Shown here piece after piece: positions 44,590-56,256 of a stretch of 64,000 nucleotides of DNA. Within the stretch, counting starts at the first letter, position 1; every line of letters starts with the position of its first letter. Below the pieces are notes generated by a model. The model made no database searches, was not told the DNA's origin, and saw only the letters and a list, made by a program, of their open reading frames with translations. Made by a program: the position numbers and the translations under genes. Source of the stretch: Steinernema hermaphroditum (taxonomy: Eukaryota > Nematoda > Chromadorea > Rhabditida > Steinernematidae); contig CM059621.1 in assembly GCA_030435675.1 (NCBI GenBank), positions 6,696,001-6,760,000 on the forward strand, read 5' to 3'.

Positions 44590-44951
44590 CCAGAGCAGAG
44601 TTGTCGGTTTCGGGTTTTTGGGTCGAGTACACAAAACTTTCGGGTTTCGTGTACCTTACCAGACCTTACCAGCGCCGTACTAGTGTTCGAAAATGTTCGG
44701 AGCTATCAATGTTCGGAGCTATCACGAATACAGGGCTCCAGACTTTATTTTTTAAAGCCAGGCCTAACATCAAGGATTGCCTAATGCCTATAGATTTTAA
44801 GCGAGCCCTGTAGTCTTGTAGCTTCGTGGAAACCCGCGAAGAGGCTACCCCCACAAGCAACCAAGAAGAGGAGCTTCTCGGAATTTTCGGGTTTTTGGAT
44901 CGGGTATCCGAAAGTTTTGGGTTCAGGTACCCGAACAACTCTGCTCCAGAG
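44590..44951. mobile_element. Terminal-inverted-repeat element, about 360 bp
   Basis: The ends carry CCAGAGCAGAGTTGT and, inverted, CTGGAGCAGAGTTGT (13 of 15 matches). Both flanks also hold CGGGTTTTTGG(A/G)TCG-type words in direct orientation. No coding capacity; probably a decayed MITE. Confidence 0.5.
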
Positions 44952-46222
44952 TAAAGGTCCCATTTGCAAAAAGCCTCTCTCCAGTCCTCCATCGTGATTA
45001 TAGGATTGATCAAATTTCCAGAAAAATAAGAAAGGACCGAATTGTTAAGGTGACTACATCAACATCCAACTCATGGGCCTACCCAGGATTGCCTTGGTTC
45101 TCTTACCATCAACACCACCATTGCCTTGCGTGGTCTTTTTCCTAATCGCCGATCTCGATTTGGCACAGAACCGACGCTAAATCTCAGTCTACAGTACCCA
45201 TACACAATAACTTAAAAGTCATGACTAATCATGATCAGAATCGTTCCTCGTCATTTGTACATTGTGGCCAGCGATCCACTCAAGAATTCATCATCATAAC
45301 ATTTTAGCGTTATATTTAGCTCTATTTTCAGGAGACTGTCGTACATCTGCTCGTATGATTTCACTCGAGAAACCCTGCTTGTCCCCAAAGCTAATTAACT
45401 ACATACATGTGAATCATCCTTGACCTTCGTTATTTGCACGTAAACGAGATTCCCTGAATGACCGATACAGCGCTGAACTTAGGGTGTTCTGAGTTATCTT
45501 TGGAAAAACGCTGTGTTCACCGCTGCGAATGCAAAGAATCCACTTACAACATGACGTTTTCTCGTCCTTTTGGGCAAAAATCAAAATTGAAAGCAACCAA
45601 CCGGCACAGTTTTGTGTTTGTTCAAGATGTATGACGCTGTGGATTTGCTGAGGTTGACGTAGAGGAAAGCAAACAGATGTCGTTTCGCCATAAATAGTAG
45701 GAATTAAAGAATCTGCAAAAGAATCTAAAAAGAAAACGACGTACTTTTTGCAATGGCTAACCTCAGCAAATCCAAAGCGTCTCTCTGGTTCGAAATTTAG
45801 AAAGAATGGGCAAAGAAATGCAGATGCCACCATATGGACCGTTAGGGCAAAGAAGTCCCAAAAGACGGGTGTCCGAAATTTCGGTATTTTGTCCGCATAT
45901 CCACAGGTTGCTTTGATGTGACATTAGAGTGCCAACCGGATCTGCAGTATAGTAGAAACTGCGAACTTACTGCGCCACTTACTCGTGATCCAATCGATGA
46001 GTTCTGAACCCGAACAACTGGGTAAACTGCATGATTCTCGAATGTCCCAACATGTTCTTTGAAGCCATTTTGCAGGACATTAACCGTTTAGGTATCAATG
46101 GATTCCAGAGAAGTTCGCCAGTCGATTGAAATGATTGAAAACGAAAGATTGAATGGCCATTTGAATTGTCGATTCAATCGACTTCAGCTGGTTATACGAT
46201 TGAATCGGTGCCCACCTATGGT

Positions 46223-46432
46223 TCCAACTTCACAGCGACTTTTAAATCAACGCCCAGCACGGTTCATATTAGGTTCAAAAGCACCAAATAAGGTGTTGCA
46301 CTAAGATGTCACAGCAACTTCCAAGTCCCAACTTCGCAGCTACTTTTAAATTGTCTCCAACAGAATATTAGGTTCAAAGGTTCAAAAGTTTTGGGTTAGC
46401 TCTTTGCTCTCTAGAAGTATAGCCGCACATAC
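46223..46432. repeat. Two-copy direct repeat, period 105 bp
   Basis: CCAACTTC(A/G)CAGC.ACTTTT plus AAAT begins at 46223 and again at 46328, and both copies end in ATATTAGGTTCAAA-like sequence. A diverged tandem duplication. Confidence 0.45.
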
Positions 46433-48137
46433 TTGTAGCTGTAGGTCTATCTGGGAAGAATTTCCAAGAAGTCCAAAACAATGTCGAATTCCTGTAAACT
46501 ATTCATAGACAAGCTAATATCCAGGCCACAAAGTTAGCTTGGTTTAGTAAAACTGGAATAGTATTGAAGACAACGCTCTCAAGATGGCAAGATCCGAAAT
46601 TGAAGTAGGGATAAATCAAAGCGTATTCTTGTTTCCAAGTTTTGTCAAAATTTTGAGAGCTCTCCGTAATATCCTCAATACTGTAGAGTGAGATCAGACT
46701 GACTTCTTCCAGTTTTCCACTTTTGAAGCTTGTTTATTCATTCATTTTCTGTTGAAATATTGCCCCCGATACTATGCACTCACTCAAAAAAAATTGTTTC
46801 ATCGGCTTCGTAGTACCGAGAAAAGTGACTTCTCACACATCAACACATTATTTTTTTCGAGATGATCATCTAAATGGGCCATTTATCCATGGCGACCTTT
46901 AGTGTCTCTCGCCAATTCCTTTGAAGGGTCTCCAATAAGACCCAATTAATGCCTGAATCATCCTGTAAACTACATTAAGCGAATCAAATCTGAGACCACT
47001 GACCACGAAGTAAAGATTAACGAATCTATAATCTCATATCGCAGATCTCGATTAATTGACAACAATTCGGTTGTCTAGCTAATTCAGTTTTTGACTTTGT
47101 CCCCACGTCACCTTTCCATCGAGGGCAATTTGTCCGATTATTTATAGCACGTTATAAACACCCGGTTCCTCACTTCGAGAGTCTCCAATCGACGTGACCT
47201 TTCGATATCCACTCGTCACTAGGAGTGACCGACGTTTTTTCGCGTCGCATATTTGAGACATTTCCCACTTGGCATCACCATTACGTGACGTTATTTGGAG
47301 CGCCACCGTTCTCGCCATGCCATCACCTCAAAGGCGCCGTGTTGTTCGTAAAGTCATTATTTGGTCCACGGGATTAAAAAATGAATGTATTCGGTCTTTG
47401 ATCTGTGTTGGCCATTTGCGTAAATCTGCGAAAAATAAGCCCCTACAAGATGTGTCCTTCTATTACGTTCCGTATTTTTCAAAAACCATATTGTAGAGGA
47501 TAAATTGAATTGTATCGCATGCGTAAACGCTCGATTGTCTTCTGAGCTCTGATTATGACATCATGACTTCCTTTTCTGGATAACCAGTATTAGAAGTCCA
47601 CTTGAACATTGTAGTCGAAGTATAGGGGCGATTCACGTTCCAAACTCCGAATATCGGCTATTGCTCTGTTAAATGCGTTTGTACAGAGTCATAACAGTTC
47701 TTTGGGATGCTTGGAGCTTCCTGTGATAGGGAAGGAGAATATGTTTCCTGTGAGGAATTGCGATTAGGCGTATGTCCACATTGAGGAAGGTCACATGATC
47801 TCAGAGATTCCAACGAGTCCGGACTTATTTGGATTTAGAACTGGATCGGCACTACTGGTCTCAGCCACTCCAGGAACTATCCATCGTGATATTGCGTTAT
47901 GCAGCTCCTAGATCTCGTTAAATGTGAATCCACAAAAGTATTCCACAGAGTGTTTCTGCCAATTGGGTCAAAGAGCCTAATCGCAACTCTTCACAACAAA
48001 CGGGAAAAGACCATGGATACCGCCATAGATAGAAGGAGCAGACAGACCCCCAATCTTACATCACACAATAAGCTGGTTCTGTTTGGCGCGTTGGCTATCG
48101 TACTCATCGACGATCGGCCGATCCTTTGTCCGTTTGA

Positions 48138-48160
48138 CCCCCCCCCCCCCCCCACCCCCC
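48138..48160. repeat. Poly-C tract
   Basis: Sixteen C, one A, six C. The opposite strand is a long G run that could form quadruplex structures. Its length may be unreliable in sequencing. Confidence 0.7.
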
Positions 48161-50495
48161 ATCCACGGCTCTTTTTTCCGGGCCCCGTTCTGCCAACACA
48201 TCGTCCTTATATCCACTCTATCCGTGTAGGCTATTTATGGTCCTTTTGTGACCAATTTTGGGAACCCAAAGTTCAGCTCTCTATCTCTGCATGATCTAGG
48301 AAATGTTCCAAGTCAATTATTCACTGCACTATTTGTCATTTATGACCCAGTATATCAACTGTGTGACGTGGTTCTGGGTTTCGGCAATTATCCAGCGCTC
48401 GGATATTAGTGCATAATATTGATGCCCAAATTATGGCCGACCATTATGGCCACGATAATGGATGAGGCGATGACGTGTTCATAGGTTCATAAGGGCTTCC
48501 TTGGGTTCTTCGTGGCAGTCAGCATCTTCAGGAATCCCTCTTGTGTTGCCCGTCTTTGTTTGAGTGACGTCTCATAGACTCTCTGCACTGAGCAGACGAA
48601 GACTCTGCCTGGCGTTGCTAATTCGACGTACTTTTGAAAGCGGGTCGTAGGTGTCCACCGTACCCTAGAAGTTGCGCATGGATGACCAGCTAGTTGAGCC
48701 CTAGTGACGCCTGTAGGAATCGTCGTGTATGAAAAGAAGCGTTATTTCGGGCGCATATGTCACTTCGCCTTTGTGTCTTTGACGCATGCCGTAATGAACT
48801 CGGAGAGTCGTTAATCCCTTGAAACAATAGCAGCATATGGAGATTTTCTTGTTGAGGCGTAACATGGCCGGTGAGCAGATTAACGGAGCAAACAAGATAG
48901 GCTGGGACCCGGAAGTTTTCACGGTGGAGGTACCACATATGTTCTTTTAAAATGGAGCAAACGTTCGGTTAAGGCAGACTCGTTTATTTATGGTTATAAT
49001 CAAATTAATTTTGAACTAGGACCACTCAGGCCCGTTTTGTCACTTTTTCTCTAAAATTTGACGAGACTTGGAGGTAGACAAGAAGCTGTAGTGAAGCGAA
49101 GAGAGAAGAAGTGCATTGCGGATATCACTTTTTCTAAATTGGTCATCCTACGGCATGCTGAAACCTGTAAGAAAACAAAAGATACTGCTAAAAGTCACTT
49201 AACCCTTGGCATGTGGCTAGGCTCCCCACACTTATCAAGGAGTCCAGTTTTATAAAAGAAAAAGGGCCATCCATAGTAGCTTCCTGGTTGGCGCGCCTAC
49301 TGTATCTTTCCTTCATTTGCTTCTCAAAATAAGACTTCTTTTGCTGCACATGAACGCGGATGTAGAATAAGAATGAGGTGAAAGACCATGCTTTGTAATA
49401 ACTGAGGCGATGACGCACTTCCTGGTGCAGGCAGGCTTCATCTACGTGTCAATCTGCAAGCACGATTCGCGTATTTTTCTACTCTGCTCCTTCCCGGTTT
49501 GTAGGTTTTCTGGATGGTCCATGAAGCAGCAATCTCAGATCCCTACAGTATCCCACCCGGCGATGTGTGACCATGTTATCACTGACAGAAGCAAAGATCT
49601 CCCCGTTTTTTATCCCGTAATCCTTCTATTAAAACTTTTGGCAAAGATCCATCGCCAAGAATTTGTCACTTTTCTATGGAACGGATGTTCGGAGAGACAT
49701 GGATTAAATAATTAAGCGGGAGATGTTTCAAAGAACGGAATTCTAAAGGAAGGAAGATGTGTACAAATATCGGAAATGTTATCGTGATTAAAGTGAAGGA
49801 GTCGATTGCTGGGAAAGAAGACTGTTTTCCTGGAAATGTTTCTGAAAGATCACTTCATTGGTCTTTGAAACCACATTTGGACCTTCTTCGCTTCTCTTTT
49901 TCAAATTCCACCTTCTTCGAAAAAGGCCCAATTCTAATCTCCCCGTTCAGACAACCTTTTATAAATCCTTCGTCAACCAGATGATCTTCTTGTCGAAGGA
50001 GTGACATTTTCATCCGATTATGAAAAGATCTACTTTTGAAAAATGAATATATCAACACCAAAGAACCAAATGAATACAACGGGTTTCTCTGGGTTTCGAA
50101 GACGATCTCTGATCCGCTCCAAAAACAGAAAAGTCTTCTTTTCAGAAGACAAAAAATAGTTTCATAGAAAGGTCACGAAGGTCTGTCCAGCCGTACCCAG
50201 AGCAGGGTTTCTCAGCAACCCTTTAGGAATTTGCTGACACTACGTTAGTCGACTCTGTGCTTTCAAAACTCTACGAGATAGTGCTACGAGATTTGAAAGG
50301 TGAAGGGAAACATTTTTTACGCAAAAATAACTAGACACAGTAGTGCTCATTAATAGCAAATTGCCTTACGGCGTTGTAGAACCTTAATGACACGCTGAAT
50401 GTTGCGCTGAATATAGCACTGGCGAGTTGTAGGGTCTGTTAAGAGCACGATAATTACCTTTCAAACATTGTGAAGTTGAATGAAAAAGTAAGATT

Positions 50496-50578
50496 GGGTC
50501 GGGGGTTCGAACCCGTGACCTCCTAGAAAATGGCCTGACATGGAAGGCAGATGACTTATCCACTGCGCCACATCGACA
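50496..50578 (-). pseudogene. tRNA-derived sequence (pseudo-tRNA)
   Basis: On the minus strand TGGCGCAGTGGATAAG fits an A box and GGGTTCGAACCCC a B box, with 47 bases between, so an internal Pol III promoter is present. A TTTTT run follows about 20 bases later. T-stem pairing is broken at two positions and the acceptor strands do not pair, so it is unlikely to be a working tRNA. It could be the head of a SINE. Confidence 0.5.
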
Positions 50579-50658
50579 AGGGCGTTTTGTGCCGCCATAC
50601 TCGTATATACTCCGCTACCCACAAATTTAAACCTCTTTTTCTCGCTGGTATCTGAGCG

Positions 50659-50764
50659 AGGGCACCTAATATTTTACACAGTTAATACACCCACCTAGAC
50701 CTCCCGTTTGCCAATAGTCTCGCGCCGATCTTAGAGTTGCATGATTGACCGTTCCCTTGTAAGT
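50659..50764 (+). mobile_element. Right-half copy of the 1375-1658 MITE
   Basis: Shares GGCACCTA.TATTTT through the terminal TGCATGATTGACCGTTCCC with the element near the left end of the window. Its left terminal repeat is missing; the pseudo-tRNA lies about 80 bp upstream instead. Confidence 0.65.
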
Positions 50765-53700
50765 GATGTGTTTTTGTTGTCTGTTTTTGAGAACTCTCTT
50801 CGTCTCTCGCAATGTCTGAAACATTTCCTTTTAGTTTTGTGATTACATAAGACCGGTTTCTTGCCAAGTTATTGTTTCATGCGATTCAAGAAAGCCCCTC
50901 TTGTTCGTCAGTTGGTCATTCAATCGGATTGCCTTCGCGGCGATGTTTTCTCGAAGAGCTGACGTCGAAGATAGCGCAGATACGGTAGACACAAAACCTA
51001 TGTTTACTCGCACTTCTACACGTTACACTTTACGACTTATGATCTCTCATATGGTTAGTTGGGATTTAAAAAAAACCAACAAAGCGATACGACCATTGGC
51101 CATATAGGACAAGGTGATTCCGAAAAATGTCCAAAAAAAGCCTATACGTATGTCTTTAGAATGTGTTGAAAAGAAAAGAAGTGACCTCCTTGAAAAAAAG
51201 CGTTCTTAGTAATCAGAGACGACCTAAATACGACGTGTTTTGATCGTCGTTGAAAAGAGTACGATAGCGTCTTTCGAAATTTTTTCTAAGGAGAACTCGA
51301 AAAAGATCGAAGAAGAAAAGGGAGTAATCTCAAGAAGGTCAGTAACCTAAACGTCATCGTTTTGGCGAAATTTGCATTCTCCGAGGACCTGAGCGAGCCT
51401 AGGATTGCATTTCGGTGAAGATGTGTGCTGAAATATATCTCAGCTGCGTTTTTTTTCGTAAACAACAGATAGAACACCCGTCGGCATGTTCGTGATCTTC
51501 AGGGGTTTCCCAAAAGACCTTTCGAAAAAAATAAAGAATAAGAAACTAATCTTATCTATTTTTACAAACGTTTCACTAAACCCGTCTGATTCTGAAGTAC
51601 GGTATGTGTACTCGGTCTCCACGACCGTCCATCTATTGACAGTGACCTCATCTCGAGCAGATGACGAAGCGCCGTGCGTAGGATGCTCGCTATCGAGAAG
51701 CGTGATGAACCCGGTGGAGCGTGCATGATGCGCATTGTGGCGCGGTGTTTGCGTAGACGCCTGAGACAATAGACAATCAGACGCTTCGTCAGGAGACGCC
51801 TCTGGAGAGAACACTCGAAAGGATGTTTTCCAATTTGCGCCAAAACATTTTTTCGTTTAGACGGCTCAATGAAGATGAGTAATACGGTGTGAACGAGACT
51901 TGTCTCTATACCTTGATTGTCTATTGTCTAGGCTTTATTTTTATACGTACAGGAGAAAATATAGCCCAATTATAGTGTCATTCACGAATTTGGTTCTCAT
52001 TTTCGGACAGATATAATTTCTGATATTTTTATGTCTGAAACGTATTCTGAAAGTACCTCCAAATGCGGCCAACCGTGAACGAAAATAGCCCCAAAAGATA
52101 TCAAAGCTCAGTTTCACCAACACCCACGGCGCTAATCTCGTTAAACTCTCTGCAAGTGTGGACACAAAGTTCTCCAAAGGACACAATTGTTTATCCGAGT
52201 GCTTGTTTTGCCGTTCCAAAACAAAGAAAGTTCGCCAGAAGTGCAGGAAGTGCCGGCGCACTCCGAATTCTTCCAGCTCGAGAGCCGCTTTGCGAATCGC
52301 AAACATCCCTAAAAGCACTTTCCGGCCATGTGTTTCTTCTTGTTTTTTCGACTCGCGCCTAATTCGTCACTTTTTTCTCTCTCTCAATTATAGCGTTTAA
52401 TCGCGACGGTCGGCGTCGTCTTCCGGAGGACATCCGACTGGAGTCCGTCTGCGACATGACACGAGAAGTGTCACAAAGTCTGGCTGTCTTAAAATAGGAC
52501 TACAGAGAGCCAAGGGTACAAAATTACGAATAGTTTGAAACCAAGTCCGTGTGTTTTTGAAATGGCGACCCAGTACAGTCTAGTACAACTCTCAAACGAG
52601 ACATGTAGACAGAAGTCTGATCTAGAAAGGTCTAGAAAGACATTTTCGAGAACGTCCAAATGTGCCAAAGAAGTGTGAAGTGTGTTCTGTTTTATGCACC
52701 TTTCTAGAATATACCACTTTAGTACTTCTTTTCCAAATAGTTTGTGCTTTCATATGTGAGTCATGTAACACGAAGTTACTTTGTTTTTGGTCGGAGTGGA
52801 AAACACAATTCTAACCTAAGATATTTCACGCTTCTTTGGCACAGTTGTATTCGAGGAATCACACGTAGACCTACAGTAGAATCACTACTTCTGCGAATTC
52901 TGCTCCTTCCCGGAAATTCAGATGTTTTGTATGTAGATTATTCATTTCCGCAGAGTCACACCCGATCTCGTTAGTGGAATTGGATTACATAATTGCGGAG
53001 GGAGACAAACAGTGTGTTTTTGTTTTTTTGCAGTTAACCCTCTAATGAGATTTTTCGATGCCTTAATTGGGCGGTGTGGGCCTACTTAGCTGATGCATGG
53101 AAACAGCTGCAAAGTAGACAGAGTATCCGATTCGAAAACAGCGTCTTTTTATCGCCCACTCTTTGGTGCGCGTCAAAAAAGCTCCTTTGTTTCAACCTGC
53201 TCAGCCCACTCATTTTCAATTCCATCTAGAGACATGTTTCTTTGCACAAATCTTTTTAAAGAAGTGACGAAGAAGCTGAAGCTACACCGATCTTGAATGG
53301 TCGTAGACACAAAGACAAATGTTCGTCTGTCTTAAAGGATCCACAGATGAAGGGGAACAAAACGAATCTCGCCGTTTTCTGTATTTTTTCCAACATTTCA
53401 TGTTGTGGGCTAGGTGGAATACGCACAAAATATGCGCATACTTGAATCGAGATTTCACGGTCTTTGCTCCAGGCAACCATCTCGCTTCATTTTTTATTGA
53501 TATTCTGACGAAACTGAGCCGGCGGATGTGACAAAACAGTTGTTTTTCTTCCTTGTGTGTGTTGTTTTATCCAGAGCAAAAAACATAACCCCCCTCATTA
53601 GGCCATCTCTCTTGTTTTTTTTTCCCTCAAAATCCACCATTGTTTCGTCGACTTTCTTGGGATATTTGCAAGAATAGTTCTTAATTCTCTGTCAAGAATG

Positions 53701-54310
53701 GAGTTAGAAGTTCTCGAAGGATTCGGACGCCCACCACCACAAATCGTACAGCGTCAGCGTTTACATTCTCGGAAGGACGGACAAATCGCGATTGTCCTGC
53801 GCCTAAAAATACCGAGAAAACACTACAATAGAAGTATTTTTGCTTCTTATATCCTGCTTTCCAGACATAGGGAAGCGATATTTCCGTGTCTGTTAGGCTC
53901 AGGGATGCATATAAAGCCGTCAGGATCCAGAGCTCACCCACTGCTACAAAAACTGGGGTGCCCTTAGATCCTCTCCCTCAATGTTTACGTGCCACCGATC
54001 CTAAACAAATCCGAAACTTTTGGCCCTTGAGGAACGTTTCCAGGACAGCGCTTCCTTCTCTCCCTGAGTCACTTCGAGAGTGCTTCCCGTGACGTCTGCG
54101 CCTCCCTTTCGGTTCGCTTATTTTCCACAAAATCGCCTAATAAGCGAAAGAAAACAGAATCCGCTCCTCCCCTCGCGTCGCTAGGCAAACCTCTTCCGCT
54201 GCGCCGCCGCCATTACCATTTATCATCGCGTGCGGTTTACGATCGCCTCTTGCGGAGCCGCCAGTTCCTACGAGCTCCCTCTTCAGGCACCCCTAACCGT
54301 TCGCCGAGAG

Positions 54311-54971
54311 ATGCAACCGATCCGCGCCCTTCTGCTCCTCCTCGTCTTCTTCGTCGGCCTGCTCGCCGCTGCTCCACTCGATCTCCAGTGGCGCGAAATG
54401 TAAGTGAACGGCTAATTAGACAGACTAGGGTCTACTTTCCGGTCTAATGTCTAGACGCACCTGAGGAGACCTTGCCTCAAATGTGGCACATACGGCTACG
54501 TGTGTGTAGCTTTCCTGGGCTACTGTATCGCACGGCGATCAGCTGAAAGCCATATAGTCTTAATTAACGAAGCACCTTCCAGTTGATGCTTCATGATGTT
54601 TGTCTACGTTGACAGCTCGTTAGGTTTACACCTTCGGGGTCTCTAAAATGTAACGGTTCGATGATCATCGCACCGACACTTATGACCTATCTGCACAGGG
54701 ACCCTTAGCGCCCTTAGTGCTCGCAAACAAGGCCATAAATTTACGTTACGAAGTCAAATTAATGGGACATTTCATGTGTGTCCAAGTAGACCCAATCGGA
54801 AAGCGCTAGTACCATGTAACCCTCCATCTCTTTAGGTATCCGTCGCGTCGGGCTCAGTTGTTGATGAAACGCCGCGAGGAGAAGGCTCTGCGCAACTGCT
54901 TCTTCTCGCCGGTCCAGTGCCTTCTGCCCATAACCGACAAGACCCTTCGCAAGTTCGTCCCGCAGAACTAG
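54311..54971 (+). CDS. Neuropeptide precursor, allatostatin-C/somatostatin-like
   Basis: Two exons (54311-54399, 54836-54971) give 74 aa. The signal peptide is MQPIRALLLLLVFFVGLLAA. The second exon contains a dibasic site in LLMKRREEK and then NCFFSPVQCLLP near the C-terminus. A single disulfide loop with six residues between two cysteines, Phe-Phe before and Pro in the loop, matches the arthropod allatostatin-C pattern CYFNPISC; the precursor layout (one peptide, close to the C-terminus, after a basic site) also fits. These peptides act on somatostatin-type GPCRs. The residues after the loop (ITDKTLRKFVPQN) would be a C-terminal extension. The nematode nlp symbol is not assigned. Confidence 0.72.
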
Positions 54972-56034
54972 AGACCGCCCGTTCAGTGACAGTTCGATGC
55001 TTTGTCGCAGTAAAGTATTTCCTGTATAAACTGTTCTCACGTTTTTGGATGTCTATTGTTTAGACAGGAACACACAAAAGATGCCCTTTGCACCACAGAG
55101 ATTCGTCGAGCGACAGTATGAACCGTGGGAACACATTCAAGTGATGGTCAACTGGCGCCAATCCAGGTTGGATGAACTGCACAAGGATGATCTTCTTGCC
55201 CAGGAGACTTGAGGGGTGATCTTTTCTACAGGCATTGACGCATCTTAAGAGGTTAAACCTACAAACTTAACAGAAGACGAGACACACACAACAATGCGCC
55301 ATCACGGTGTACGGTAGCATGAAGATACTATGCTACGAAGAGCTCTTCTACTATAATCACACTGCGGCATGATGTGATAATGCCAGAGATGCCCATTGAG
55401 CCACACGAGCCGAGCCGGAGCCGAGTCGGCTCCATGCGATAATGTAATAGATAGCAACGGCGCCAACCCATATTTGAAACCTTTCGAGAGCAACCTTATC
55501 GGGAGAGAATTTTCATTGACATTGGTCATACGGTATACAAAAAAAAAAGTGGAACCTTGTGCTGTGCAGAACCTCTACCTTGGACGCTGTGGAAGATTCT
55601 CTTGTGATAAGTAGCTCGAAAGTAAAGTTGTCAACATGCTCCTCAAAAATACCGTACTTCGCCATTCTGACGCAGCCTGTACAGACATTCGGACAACAGA
55701 TGCTAGCTTGAAGAAGTACATGAAAACTGCAGCTGTAAAACAAGATTTAAAAACACCCTTCTCGTCCTCTTCTGCCAACAACAAGGAAGCAGGTACGAGC
55801 CTATGTCCTCCATTTCCACTATCAGCATCTCGGCCACGTCCTGAAGACAAGCGCCAACACGTAGAATAACGCGCGGAACTGTTGGGGGAGTAGGCAAATC
55901 TCCCACCTACCGTACACCGTACAACGCGATATCTGAATGCGAACCTTCTCTTTTCACTGACAGCGATTCCGAATGTCCTACCGTCGATCAATATGTACCT
56001 CACGGAATTGGTTTCCCTTTTTGAACTTGTCCTC
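54972..56034. other. Intergenic between neuropeptide gene and right repeat arm
   Basis: No gene supported. Four TAC[C/G]GTA motifs (55310, 55529, 55650, 55908) cluster in 600 bp. Open frames on both strands near 55575-56036 lack motifs. Confidence 0.5.
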
Positions 56035-56240
56035 ATCCGATCACGCCAAAGAGCACATTTCCAGCTGTTTCAAAATTTGAACCACAGTACCTACCGTACC
56101 TCCGTGCAGACGTGTTTTGGGAAATGTCTCAATCGACCAATTTTTGCAGCATTTTTGCAACATTTCTCACGGAACTGTCTAGGTTTGTCGCTTGTTTTTA
56201 GGGTTGCGCGTTCTGACATGTTTCTCCACTGAATGCATCG

Positions 56241-56250
56241 TTCTTTTCAG
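56241..56250 (+). promoter_or_regulatory. Trans-splice acceptor of Roquin-like gene (right arm)
   Basis: TTCTTTTCAG six bases before the start codon, identical to the left arm. Confidence 0.6.
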
Positions 56251-56256
56251 TGCACG

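Larger units (their letters stand above)
41325..54310. other. Thirteen-kilobase gene-poor block
   Basis: Read on both strands: no exon with domain character and no series of spliceable frames. The longest frames (43950-44390 plus, 45414-45833 minus) have no recognisable motifs. It contains a pseudo-tRNA, a partial MITE, one terminal-inverted-repeat element, a 105-bp direct repeat and a C tract, each listed separately. From about 54070 it turns GC-rich toward the neuropeptide gene. It may contain unrecognised ncRNA. Confidence 0.5.

Noticed and set aside
45414..45833. 139-codon minus-strand frame in the gene-poor block
   Set aside because: No motif, biased composition, no neighbouring splice sites or promoter-like context.
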